Origin: Clostridia bacterium
GTDB lineage: Bacteria > Bacillota_A > Clostridia > Christensenellales > Aristaeellaceae
DNA length: 64,000 nt
Assembly (NCBI GenBank): GCA_017525805.1
Contig: JAFXSH010000068.1
Span: forward strand, 1 to 64,000
Direction: 5' to 3'
Made by a program: the position numbers and the translations under genes
Notes under the pieces: model-generated
Told to the model about the DNA's origin: nothing
The model's input: only the letters and a program-made list of their open reading frames with translations
Databases searched by the model: none
Shown here: piece after piece, positions 1 through 7,936 of the stretch
Layout: every line of letters starts with the position of its first letter
Numbering within the stretch: position 1 is the stretch's first letter

Positions 1-264
1 TCGTTCCAGACAAGGAACGAAACCGCAGGAATACTGGAGGTATTTCAAGGTTGAGTGACGCAGGATGGACCGATTTATCGCCCGCACATAATTCATGATT
101 TAGTTGGGCGAGCAATAACTTTCGTAACTCCATATCGACTGGCGAAAGCAGTTTTCTCTACTCATCCAAGTAAATTCGCCTATTGGAGTCCAGAGGACGA
201 AGTCCTTTGGCGCAGGTCTGGGCGCGCGGAGCGCCCAGCGTTTCCTTTGTTATATGATTTATAG
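1..264 (+). other. Unassigned AT-richer stretch with hairpins and a doubtful 69-codon ORF
   Basis: This stretch is less GC-rich than everything after it. It opens with a 7-bp stem at 1-20 (TCGTTCC/GGAACGA) and ends with two hairpins, CCAGAGGAC/GTCCTTTGG at about 192-212 and CTGGGCGC/GCGCCCAG at about 219-239. A frame from GTG 55 to 264 could encode 69 residues. The same frame is open from base 1 apart from a TGA at 52-54. A GGAGG lies at 36-40, too far from the GTG to be convincing. I do not recognise the protein. It could be the end of a mobile or repeated element, or an RNA gene running in from the left. Confidence 0.25.
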
Positions 265-315
265 CTGAATGGTAACCAGAAATAACTGAAATCGCAGAAA
301 AAACTGAAATAATGG

Positions 316-344
316 TTTACAAACCGTGTTTTTCATGTTACAAT
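316..344 (+). promoter_or_regulatory. Sigma-70-type promoter of rpsO
   Basis: TTTACA (316-321), a 17-base spacer and TACAAT (339-344), with a TG one base before the -10 (extended -10). It points at rpsO and leaves a leader of about 105 bases. Confidence 0.75.
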
Positions 345-349
345 GACAA

Positions 350-456
350 ACGTGGTTTTTTAGAACCGCCTGCTCGGGAGGGCGATACTCCAACGCTCAT
401 CTGGGGAAGCGGCGATTGAAGAAGGGCGCGCCACCGCCCAAAAGGAGGAATACACC
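350..456 (+). promoter_or_regulatory. rpsO 5' leader, possible S15 autoregulation site
   Basis: The leader contains a small stem GGTT/AACC (353-366), further GC-rich pairing, and a strong AAAGGAGG just before the start codon. S15 binds and represses its own leader in several bacteria, through lineage-specific RNA structures. I see a structured leader but cannot assign it to a known S15 leader class, so the regulatory role is inference. Confidence 0.3.
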
Positions 457-720
457 ATGGATAAGGAACTCAAGGCCCAGATCATGAAGGACTATGCTCG
501 CAGCGAGAACGACACCGGTTCTCCTGAAGTGCAGGTCGCGCTGCTGACGGAACGCATCAACCACCTGAACGAGCACCTGAAGCTCAACAAAAAGGACCAC
601 CATTCCCGCCGGGGTCTGCTGCTGATGGTTGGCCGCCGCCGCGGTCTGCTGGACTATCTGAAGAAGACCGACATCGAGCGGTACCGTGAACTGATCGCCA
701 AGCTGGGTCTGCGTAAATAA
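457..720 (+). CDS. rpsO: 30S ribosomal protein S15
   Basis: 87 residues, the usual length for S15. S15 binds the central domain of 16S rRNA early in small-subunit assembly. The conserved run [17 protein letters not shown] and the later DHHSRRGLL segment, which contacts the 16S three-way junction, are both visible, as is [13 protein letters not shown] at the C-terminus. The ATG follows AAAGGAGGAATACACC. It has its own promoter (316-344) and a strong terminator (731-763). It precedes pnp, the classic rpsO-pnp order, but the two are separated by about 300 bases of hairpins, so they may be only partly co-transcribed. Confidence 0.98.
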   Translation: MDKELKAQIMKDYARSENDTGSPEVQVALLTERINHLNEHLKLNKKDHHSRRGLLLMVGRRRGLLDYLKKTDIERYRELIAKLGLRK

Positions 721-730
721 CGCGCATGGG

Positions 731-763
731 GCTATCGGCTGGAAAAACAGCCGATAGCTTTTT
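731..763 (+). terminator. rpsO intrinsic terminator
   Basis: Perfect 11-bp stem GCTATCGGCTG/CAGCCGATAGC around a GAAAAA loop, followed by TTTTT. Confidence 0.9.
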
Positions 764-795
764 GTTCATCCTTTGGCTGGGGCCAAAGGGGGATT

Positions 796-1004
796 GTCAA
801 GGGGAACTCCCCTTGACTGAAATCCGCAGCGGCGGCGTGTACGCCGCGAGGACTGAAAATTTCTGTAGGGAACGAAGATTCCCGGAAGAAATTTTCATAC
901 CTTGCGGTTTTTCCGCCCGGAAGCCAGGGGCTGACAGGAAAAACCGTAGGGGGTTCCCGAAAGGGGGAAGGATTCCCCCTTTCGCGTTCCTGCGAAGCAG
1001 GAAC
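796..1004. repeat. Run of six consecutive hairpins between rpsO and pnp
   Basis: Six inverted repeats follow one another: GTCAAGGGG/CCCCTTGAC (796-817), GCGGCGT/ACGCCGC (832-847), GAAAATTTCT/AGAAATTTTC (855-896, with GGGAA/TTCCC nested), CGGTTTTTCC/GGAAAAACCG (905-946), GAAAGGGGGAA/TTCCCCCTTTC (959-983) and GTTCCTGC/GCAGGAAC (986-1004). Most arms pair perfectly. The block ends 26 bases before the pnp start codon. It may be a repeat element, a structured pnp leader, or both. pnp mRNA leaders are targets of RNase III and PNPase autoregulation in enteric bacteria. No open frame here looks coding. Confidence 0.7.
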
Positions 1005-1030
1005 AGTAGTGTGTGAGGAGAAGAGAGAAA

Positions 1031-3181
1031 ATGGATTACAAAGCGTATTCAATGGAATTTGCGGGCCGCACTCTGACCCTGGAATTCGGCAAGTATGCCC
1101 AGCAGGCGGGCGGAAGCTGCCTGGTTCGCTACGGCGACACCGCCGTGCTGGTGAACGCCACCGCGTCGGACAAGCCCCGGGAGGGCGTGGACTTCTTCCC
1201 CCTGACCGTGGACTTTGAAGAAAAGCAGTACGCCGTGGGCAAAATTCCCGGCGGCTTCATCAAGCGGGAAGGCCGCCCCACCGAAAAGGCGACCCTGACC
1301 TGCCGCCTGATCGACCGTCCCCTGCGCCCCCTGTTCAACAAGGGCATGCGCAACGACGTGCAGGTGGTGGCTCAGACCCTGTCTGTGGACCCTGATACTC
1401 CCCCTGAATTCCCCGCCATGCTGGGCTCCTCTATTGCCCTGATGGTGAGCAACATCCCCTGGGGCGGCCCCACTGCCGCCGTGGTGGTGGCCCGGGTGAA
1501 CGGCCAGTTCGTCATTAACCCCACCGAGGCCCAGGAAGCCGCTTCCGATATGCACGTCACCGTGGCGGGCACCAAGGACGCCATCATGATGGTGGAAGCG
1601 GGCGCCAAGGAAGTATCCGAGGACGCCATGATGGACGCCATCCTCTACGGTCATCAGTTCATTAAAGAATTGGTGGAATTCCAGGAAAAGATCACCGCCG
1701 AAATCGGCAAGCCCAAATCCGACTTCCCCCTGATCACCACCGGGGACGACGTGAAGGCCGCCGTGCGGGAATACGCTTTGGAAAAGTGCGAATGGATTTA
1801 TTCCACCTATGTGCGCAAGGAACGGCAGCAGCGCGACGCGGAAGTGTCCGCCGATGTGGCCGAGCACTTTGCTGAAATCTTCCCCGGCCGGGAAGGCGAA
1901 GTGGCCGACGCCCTGTATTACCTGGGCAAAGAGGTCATGCGGAAGAAGATCTTGCAGCAGGGCATCCGTCCCGACGGCCGCAAGGTGGACGAAGTGCGTC
2001 CTATCTGGTGCGAAGTGGGCGTGCTGCCCCGTACCCACGGCAGCGCCGTGTTTACCCGCGGCGAAACACAGGCCCTGACCATCACCACCCTGGGCATGAT
2101 TTCCGAAGCGCAGGAGCTGGACGGCCTGTCCAATGAAAAGACCAAGCGTTACATGCACCAGTACAACATGCCCTCCTACGCCACCGGCGAAGCGGGCCGT
2201 CTGCGCAGCCCCAACCGCCGCGAAATCGGCCACGGCGCTTTGGCCGAGCGCGCCCTGGTGCCCGTGATCCCCTCTGAAGCCGATTTCCCCTATGCTCTGC
2301 GCCTGGTGTCTGAAATCATGGGCAGCAACGGCTCCTCCTCCATGGCCTCCGTGTGCGGCAGCACCCTGTCCTTGATGGACGCGGGCGTGCCCATCAGCGC
2401 TCCCGTGGCCGGCGTGGCTATGGGCCTGATTCAGGACGCGGAGACCGGCGACATCGCCGTGCTGACCGACATCCAGGGCCTGGAAGACTTCTTGGGCGAT
2501 ATGGACTTTAAGGTGGCGGGCACCATGAACGGCATTACCGCCATCCAGATGGATATCAAGATCAAGGGCATCAACCGCGAGATTTTAGGCCGCGCCCTGA
2601 ATCAGGCGCTCAAGGGCCGCCTGCACATCTTGGGCATCATGCTGGAAACCTTGGGCCGTCCCCGCGAGAACCTGTCCAAGTTCGCGCCCAAGATCATTAC
2701 CTTCTCCATCAATCCCGAAAAGATCAGCGAGGTCATCGGCCCCCGCGGCAAGATGATCAACAAGATCATCGACGAAACCGGCGTGAAGATCGATATCGAG
2801 GACGACGGCCGCGTGTTCATCTCCACCGCCGATCAGGCTGCCGCCGACAAGGCCAAGTCCATCATCCTCGGCATCGCCAAGGATATCGAAGTGGGCGATG
2901 TGTTCACCGGCAAAGTGGTGCGCATCATGAACTTCGGCGCTTTCGTGGAATTGGCGGGCGGCAAGGATGGTATGATCCACATTTCCAAGCTGGATAACAA
3001 GCGCGTGGAAAAGGTGGAAGACGTAGTGAACATCGGCGACGAGCTGGAAGTGAAGGTCTGTGAGATCGACTCCCAGGGCCGCATCAACCTGATCCGCAAC
3101 GATATCACTTACGACAATCCCAATTTCACCCGTCCCGCCCCCGCTGGCGCTCGTCCGCCCCGCCGGGATGGCCGGAGATAA
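1031..3181 (+). CDS. pnp: Polyribonucleotide nucleotidyltransferase (PNPase)
   Basis: 716 residues, full length for this trimeric phosphorolytic 3'-5' exoribonuclease of mRNA turnover. The order is RNase PH 1, a helical linker, RNase PH 2 with GDMDFKVAGT (G489-T498, catalytic aspartates D490 and D492), a KH domain with GPRG at 570-573, and an S1 domain from about 622 (GDVFTGKVVRIMNFGAFVEL). The tail is basic and proline-rich (RPAPAGARPPRRDGRR). I chose ATG 1031 because GAGGAG lies about ten bases upstream. An in-frame GTG at 1013 would add six residues but sits on top of that site. It follows rpsO, and a hairpin array occupies the gap. Confidence 0.96.
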   Translation: MDYKAYSMEFAGRTLTLEFGKYAQQAGGSCLVRYGDTAVLVNATASDKPREGVDFFPLTVDFEEKQYAVGKIPGGFIKREGRPTEKATLTCRLIDRPLRPLFNKGMRNDVQVVAQTLSVDPDTPPEFPAMLGSSIALMVSNIPWGGPTAAVVVARVNGQFVINPTEAQEAASDMHVTVAGTKDAIMMVEAGAKEVSEDAMMDAILYGHQFIKELVEFQEKITAEIGKPKSDFPLITTGDDVKAAVREYALEKCEWIYSTYVRKERQQRDAEVSADVAEHFAEIFPGREGEVADALYYLGKEVMRKKILQQGIRPDGRKVDEVRPIWCEVGVLPRTHGSAVFTRGETQALTITTLGMISEAQELDGLSNEKTKRYMHQYNMPSYATGEAGRLRSPNRREIGHGALAERALVPVIPSEADFPYALRLVSEIMGSNGSSSMASVCGSTLSLMDAGVPISAPVAGVAMGLIQDAETGDIAVLTDIQGLEDFLGDMDFKVAGTMNGITAIQMDIKIKGINREILGRALNQALKGRLHILGIMLETLGRPRENLSKFAPKIITFSINPEKISEVIGPRGKMINKIIDETGVKIDIEDDGRVFISTADQAAADKAKSIILGIAKDIEVGDVFTGKVVRIMNFGAFVELAGGKDGMIHISKLDNKRVEKVEDVVNIGDELEVKVCEIDSQGRINLIRNDITYDNPNFTRPAPAGARPPRRDGRR

Positions 3182-3191
3182 GACGGGTTTT

Positions 3192-3255
3192 GCGGGGGAA
3201 ACCATTCTTTGGGGGCCAAAGAATGGTTTCCCCCGCACCCCCTTCCAAGAAAGCC
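3192..3255. repeat. Long perfect hairpin with conserved tail, downstream of pnp
   Basis: Arms 3192-3212 and 3216-3236 pair over 21 bases with a GGG loop. They are followed by ACCCCCTTCCAAGAAAGCC (3237-3255). The element at 51423-51480 after infB has the same plan and almost the same tail, so this is one copy of a repeat family. The position suggests it also ends or protects the pnp transcript. A T-run typical of an intrinsic terminator is absent. Confidence 0.75.
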
Positions 3256-3295
3256 ATAGGGAGGAATCAGCGATAAATATTTTTTCTATGGTGGA

Positions 3296-3325
3296 TTGGA
3301 AACTTTAGTTCATTTGGTTTATTAT
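3296..3325 (+). promoter_or_regulatory. Possible promoter for the M16 peptidase gene
   Basis: TTGGAA (3296-3301), an 18-base spacer and TATTAT (3320-3325) lie in an AT-rich patch between two hairpin elements. The match is moderate. Confidence 0.35.
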
Positions 3326-3396
3326 AAAAATGACTTGCTTGGGGAAGCTAAGACAGTTTCCCTTTTTGCTTTATTATGGCTTTCTTGGAAAGGGGC

Positions 3397-3508
3397 CTGG
3401 GGAAAACCGATCTTTGGGGCCGAAGCGCCCGGAAAATATGCCCTATGGCATATTTTCAGCGGAGGCCGGGCCGGAAGGCCCCGGACAGCAAAGAGCGGTT
3501 TTCCCCAG
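3397..3508. repeat. Composite inverted-repeat element upstream of the M16 peptidase
   Basis: Outer arms CTGGGGAAAACCG (3397-3409) and CGGTTTTCCCCAG (3496-3508) are perfect. They extend inward by ATCTTTG/CAAAGAG with one mismatch. An inner perfect hairpin GAAAATATGCC/GGCATATTTTC occupies 3432-3457, followed by a GC-rich one. The arrangement resembles a small non-coding repeat of the same general type as those at 855-946 and 3192-3255. An open frame across it looks non-coding. Confidence 0.6.
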
Positions 3509-3538
3509 AAAACTCTTTTTTCGTCATAGGAGCGATTG

Positions 3539-4783
3539 ATGGAAAAGTTTGTGTTGAACAACGGCTTGACGGTATTGGTGGAGCCTATGCCCTATCTGCG
3601 TTCCGTGAGTATCGGGGCGTGGGTGAAGGCGGGCAGCATGCTGGAGGCCCCGGCGGAAAACGGGCTGTCCCACTTTATGGAGCACATGGCGTTTAAAGGC
3701 ACCAAGAAGCGCACCGCCCGGCAGATCGCCGAGGAAATGGATGCTGTGGGCGGGCAGCTGAACGCCTCCACCAGCAAGCTGTGCACCAATTACTACGCCA
3801 AGGTCATTGATGAGAACCTGCCGCTGGCGGCGGATATCCTGGCGGACATGGTGCGCGATCCGGCCCTGGATCCCGTGGAAACGGACAAAGAGCGGGGCGT
3901 GGTGCTGGAGGAAATCGCCATGGTGGAGGATTCGCCGGAGGACGTGGTATACGACGTGCTGGCGGAAGCGGTGTTCGGCGGACAATCCTTGGGCCAGACC
4001 ATTTTGGGCCCGGCGGAAAAGATCACCGCTTATACCCCGGACGATTTGCGCGCTTTCCGAAAACGGCATTACGGCCCCCAGAACACCGTGGTGGCCCTGG
4101 CTGGAAACGTGGACGCAAACGCTACCCGGGACCTGATCGAAGAAAAGTTCGGCTCCTGGGAAGGGGCGGCGGGTGAGGAATTCCCGGAGACCGCCGCCAT
4201 CCGGGAACCTAAAAAGCTTGCCAAGGACAAGGATACCGAGCAGGTGCACCTGTGCGTATCTTTCCGAAGCCATGCCATGGGCAGCCCGGACGTATACCCC
4301 ACGGCGGTGCTGAACAATGTGCTGGGCGGCGGCATGAGCTCCCGCCTGTTCCAGCGCATCCGGGAAGATTTGGGCATGGCCTACTCCGTCTATTCCGGTC
4401 CCAGCAGCTATCCCCATTGCGGAGAATTTACGATCTATGCCGCCACCAACCCCAAAAACGCCCAAATGGTGCTGGAGCAAATCGATATCGAGATCAAAAA
4501 GCTGCTGGAAAAAGGGATCACCGAAAAAGAATTCACCATGAGCAAAGCCCAGCTGAAAAGCAGCTTCATTTTGGGGCTGGAAAGCGCCTACAACCGCATG
4601 AGCGCTTTGGGTCATAATCAGATATTACTGGATCGGGTCATTCCCCCGGAGGAAACCATCGCCGCCATCGAAAACGTGACCATAGACGGCGTGATCGCGG
4701 TGGCCCGGCAGATGTTCACCGGCCCCCGGGCTTATGCCGTGGTGGGAAGAAAAGCGGAAAAATACCTGCAATACATGAAGTAA
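3539..4783 (+). CDS. M16 family zinc metallopeptidase (insulinase / processing-peptidase type)
   Basis: 414 residues. The inverted zinc motif HFMEH is at 45-49 (H45, E48, H49) and a matching distal glutamate lies in LEEIAM at about 125, the expected 70-80 residues later. This is the active M16 N-domain followed by a C-terminal M16 domain (PDVYPTAVLNNVLGGGMSSRLFQRIREDLGMAYSV in pieces). Family members of this size, like Bacillus MlpA/YmxG, often lie near pnp, as here. The ATG at 3539 follows AGGAG. A TTG at 3536 is in frame but less likely. The natural substrate cannot be told from the sequence. A PLP enzyme gene follows 17 bases later. Confidence 0.9.
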   Translation: MEKFVLNNGLTVLVEPMPYLRSVSIGAWVKAGSMLEAPAENGLSHFMEHMAFKGTKKRTARQIAEEMDAVGGQLNASTSKLCTNYYAKVIDENLPLAADILADMVRDPALDPVETDKERGVVLEEIAMVEDSPEDVVYDVLAEAVFGGQSLGQTILGPAEKITAYTPDDLRAFRKRHYGPQNTVVALAGNVDANATRDLIEEKFGSWEGAAGEEFPETAAIREPKKLAKDKDTEQVHLCVSFRSHAMGSPDVYPTAVLNNVLGGGMSSRLFQRIREDLGMAYSVYSGPSSYPHCGEFTIYAATNPKNAQMVLEQIDIEIKKLLEKGITEKEFTMSKAQLKSSFILGLESAYNRMSALGHNQILLDRVIPPEETIAAIENVTIDGVIAVARQMFTGPRAYAVVGRKAEKYLQYMK

Positions 4784-4800
4784 AGAAAGGAATCATTTCC

Positions 4801-5745
4801 ATGAAACAGTTAAACGATTTTCCGAAAGTCCGGCTTGGTATTTTTCCGACGCCAATTCAAAAACTGGAGAACATCAGCAAGAAACTGAATACCAACGTGT
4901 TCATCAAACGGGACGACCTCACCGGCCTGGGCCTTGGCGGCAACAAGGTGAGAAAACTGGAATTTCTTTTGGCGGACGCCAGGCAAAAGGGCGCGCAGGT
5001 GGTTTTTACCACAGGCGGCGCCCAGTCCAATCACGCCATGCTCACGGCGGCGGCAGCCGGAAAGCTCGGCATGAAGCCGATCCTCATTTTGAAGAAACGC
5101 GGCGTGACGGAACGGCTGGGCAATCAGCTGCTGGAGCATCTGATGGGCACGGAAGTCATTTTTATGGATACGGACGATTACGCCGATATTTACGCGGAGA
5201 TGGACCGGATGGGCCAGAGGCTGGGCGTCCCTTATTACAAGATCCCCTGCGGCGGCTCCAACGCCTTGGGAGCGCTGGGCTATGTGGACTGCGCCAGGGA
5301 GATTGGGGAACAGGGCGTTCGTTTTGATCACATCGTCTGCGCCGAAGGCAGCGGCGGCACCATGGCGGGCATGGCGCTGGGGGCAAAGCTGTTTCTGCCG
5401 GACACAAAAGTCCACGGCATGATGGTGGACACCGACCCCTTTGACCAGATCACCCCTGCGCTCATGCGGGAAGCGGCGGCGATGCTGGAGGCAGATGTCG
5501 AAATCAGCGCGGATGATTATCACCTGCTGGATATGTGCGGTCCGGGCTATGCCATTCCTTCTCAGGAGGGGAACGACGCCATTTCCCTGATGGCCAGGGA
5601 AGAGGGCTTGTTCCTCGATCCTGTGTATACCGGAAAAGCCTTTGCCGGTCTGCTGAAAATGGCGAAAGAGGGCGCGTTCCGCGAAACAGAAAACGTTCTG
5701 TTCCTCCATTCGGGCGGTGCCGGAGGAATATTTGCCGTCCTGTGA
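4801..5745 (+). CDS. D-cysteine desulfhydrase / ACC-deaminase family PLP enzyme
   Basis: 314 residues of the tryptophan-synthase-beta fold. GGNKVRKLEFLL places the PLP lysine at K49. The family motif FTTGGAQSNHA and a C-terminal LHSGGAGGIF are present. Members either release pyruvate, sulfide and ammonia from D-cysteine or deaminate 1-aminocyclopropane carboxylate. Closeness to DcyD-type proteins favours D-cysteine desulfhydrase, but the sequence alone does not exclude other D-amino acids. It starts at ATG after AAAGGAA, 17 bases behind the M16 peptidase, so the two are probably co-transcribed. The broken sulfatase follows, which may reflect a sulfur-scavenging theme. Confidence 0.85.
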   Translation: MKQLNDFPKVRLGIFPTPIQKLENISKKLNTNVFIKRDDLTGLGLGGNKVRKLEFLLADARQKGAQVVFTTGGAQSNHAMLTAAAAGKLGMKPILILKKRGVTERLGNQLLEHLMGTEVIFMDTDDYADIYAEMDRMGQRLGVPYYKIPCGGSNALGALGYVDCAREIGEQGVRFDHIVCAEGSGGTMAGMALGAKLFLPDTKVHGMMVDTDPFDQITPALMREAAAMLEADVEISADDYHLLDMCGPGYAIPSQEGNDAISLMAREEGLFLDPVYTGKAFAGLLKMAKEGAFRETENVLFLHSGGAGGIFAVL

Positions 5746-5793
5746 TGGTGCTGCTTGGGATCGGGAAAACAGGCGAAAGAGAGGAAGCACCGG

Positions 5794-7212
5794 ATGAACA
5801 GGCCCAACGTGTTGATTTTTATGGCGGATCAATTCCGAGGCGACTGCCTGGGGATCGACAGCCATCCCGATGTGAAAACCCCCTTTCTGGATACGCTGGC
5901 GGAGCGCGGCGCGCGTTTTACCCGCGCCTATTCCGCCACGCCCTCCTGCGTACCCGCCCGAGCCGGTCTGCTGACCGGCATGGCCCCCTGCCATCACGGG
6001 CGGATTGGCTACAAGGACGGCGTGCCGTGGCGGTATGAACACACCCTGCCCCAAAGCTTCACCCAGGCGGGGTACCAAACCAAATGCCTGGGAAAAATGC
6101 ACGTTCACCCGCCCCGAGCGCGGCTGGGCTTTGAGGACGTGGAGCTGCACGACGGCTTTCTGCATTATTACCGCAAACCCGGCACCCCGGCCTGCGAGGC
6201 CCAGCTGCGGGCGGACGATTATTTTCACGACATGCAGGGCATGGGGCATAAAGACGTGACCGATACCGGCATCGACTGCAACGGGTCGGTGGCTCGCCCC
6301 TAGCCTTACGACGAGGAAACGCACCCCACCCGCTGGGTCGGGGACCGGGCGGTGGGTTTCTTTCGCCGCCGGGACCGGGCGCATCCCTTCTTCCTGATGG
6401 TTTCCTTCGTGCGTCCCCATCCGCCCTTCGACGCGCCCGCCTGCTTCTTCGACATGTACCGCGGCAAGGAACTGCGCAAGCCCGTTATCGGCGATTGGGC
6501 AGGAAAAACGGCTTCCCGCATGCAGGGCAGCCCCTTCGGTATCGCCGATCCCGAACTGCTCCGGGAGGCGCAAATGGGGTACTACGCCTGCATCACCCAG
6601 GTGGATCACCAGATCGGCCGGATCATGGAGGCGCTGGCGCTGGACGGCGAAATGGAGAACACGTATATCCTTTTCCTTTCGGATCACGGGGAATTGTTAG
6701 GCGACCATAACCTGTACCGGAAATCCCTGCCCTACGAGGGAAGCGCCAGGGTGCCCTTCCTGATCAGCGGGCCCGGCATCCGGCCCGGCAGCCTGTGTTC
6801 GCAGCCGGTGGAGCTGATGGACGTGATGCCCACCCTGCTGGATGGATGCTCACTGCCCATTCCCTCCACGGTGGACGGGGAAAGCGTGCTTCCCCTGCTG
6901 CGGGGCGAAGAGGCCTGGCGCGAAGCGGTGCACGGGGAACACACCTATGAGGGCGGATGTGTTCAGTACATGGTGACGGACCATGACAAATTCATTTGGT
7001 TTTCCGCATCCGGCCGCGAGCAGTACTTCGATCTCTCGCAAGACCCTATGGAGGAGCACGACCGCATCCATGATCCTGACTGCCAGGCGCGGATCGGCCA
7101 TCTCCGGGGCCTGCTGATCCGGGAATTGGCCGGACGGGAAGACGGCCACAGCGACGGGCAGCGGCTGATCCCCGGCAAACCCTGCAAAAACACCTTGTCC
7201 TTCCTGCAATGA
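5794..7212 (+). pseudogene. Type I sulfatase interrupted by one in-frame TAG
   Basis: The whole frame would give about 472 residues, a normal sulfatase length. The formylglycine site CVPAR (C52) lies in SATPSCVPARAGLLTG, and the metal-binding start is FMADQFRGD. The second half carries FLSDHGELLGDH. The frame is continuous except for TAG at 6301-6303 (codon 170). Family-like sequence continues directly after it (PYDEETHPTRWVGDRAVGFF), so a single substitution, for example TGG to TAG, explains the break. Upstream, GAGAGGAAG precedes ATG 5794. As written, the two pieces are 5794-6303 and an internal frame from 6352. No restart site just after the stop looks convincing. Pseudogene, suppressed stop or sequence error are all possible. 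Confidence 0.85.
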
Positions 7213-7239
7213 TCGACGATAGCAAGAAGGGGAAATCGC

Positions 7240-7800
7240 ATGATAGACGGTGAAATCCTCAAGTTCATCACAGAAAACAAAGGAAAACGGATTCTCATCA
7301 CCATGGACGGGCCCTGCGCTTCGGGAAAAACGACGCTGGCTGAACGTCTGGCAAAAGCGATCCATGCGGGCGTGGTGCACACAGATGATTTTGTGATTCC
7401 CCACGCCCGAAAAACATCGGAGCGGCTGTCGATCCCCGGGGGCAACTGCGACGGGGAACGGCTCGTCAGGGAAGTGGTGGCTCCCTTTAAAAAGGGAGAG
7501 CTCGTGAAATATCGACGGTATGATTGCAGAGCGGACTGTCTGATGCCGGAGGAAGCGCTTCAGGACGGCAGTATTCTGATCTTAGAGGGAAGTTACTGCA
7601 ATCTGCCGGTCATTCGGGCGTATGCCGATTTGCGGCAGTTTGTGAACACGCCGGAGGAAATCAGGATGGAGAGGCTGCGGGAAAGGGAAACGCCGGAATC
7701 TCTGCGGCGTTTCCGGGAGAAATGGATCCCGCTGGAAAACGCTTATTTTGAAGCGTATCATTTGCCCGATGATGGATGTATCATCCTTACAGAGGATTGA
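7240..7800 (+). CDS. Uridine-kinase-like P-loop kinase
   Basis: 186 residues. The Walker A motif is GPCASGKTT near the N-terminus. VVHTDDFVIPHARKTSERL resembles the substrate-binding aspartate region of uridine kinase and phosphoribulokinase relatives, and ILILEGSYCNLP is the second acidic strand. An R-rich lid segment (MERLRERETPESLRRFREKW) follows. The start is ATG after AGAAGGGG, 27 bases behind the sulfatase. Substrate unknown; nucleoside or another small hydroxylated molecule is likely. Just beyond the stop, another frame encodes a coding-like tail (IEVSAADNPSQMLKELDG, ending at 7851), so the C-terminus may have been shortened by a one-base shift. Confidence 0.7.
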   Translation: MIDGEILKFITENKGKRILITMDGPCASGKTTLAERLAKAIHAGVVHTDDFVIPHARKTSERLSIPGGNCDGERLVREVVAPFKKGELVKYRRYDCRADCLMPEEALQDGSILILEGSYCNLPVIRAYADLRQFVNTPEEIRMERLRERETPESLRRFREKWIPLENAYFEAYHLPDDGCIILTED

Positions 7801-7893
7801 GGTCAGCGCGGCGGACAACCCTTCCCAAATGCTGAAAGAACTGGACGGTTGACAGGGCGGCCGTTTTAATCACTTCAAATTTTCCGCCAAAAT

Positions 7894-7936
7894 GGGAGGC
7901 GCGGATGCTGTTTGCCGCGCCTCCCGGATTTTTTTA
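7894..7936. terminator. Bidirectional terminator between the kinase and the feo operon
   Basis: Stem GGGAGGCGCGG/CCGCGCCTCCC (7894-7904 and 7915-7925) followed on the plus strand by GGATTTTTTT. On the minus strand the hairpin is followed by ATTTTGG, so it can also end the feo transcript. Confidence 0.8.

Noticed and set aside
1049..2233. Long minus-strand open frame opposite pnp (394 codons)
   Set aside because: It is the codon-biased shadow of pnp, with histidine/glycine-rich nonsense and no ribosome site.
3296..3529. 77-codon frame between pnp and the M16 peptidase
   Set aside because: It runs through inverted repeats and has no ribosome site or protein-like composition.
6301..6303. Amber codon read as pyrrolysine
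   Set aside because: Pyrrolysine is known mainly in methylamine methyltransferases, the position does not match an active-site residue, and no pyl genes are in the window; kept only as a remote option.
4810..6687. Minus-strand frame of 625 codons opposite the desulfhydrase and sulfatase
   Set aside because: Antisense shadow over clearly recognised genes; composition is not protein-like.
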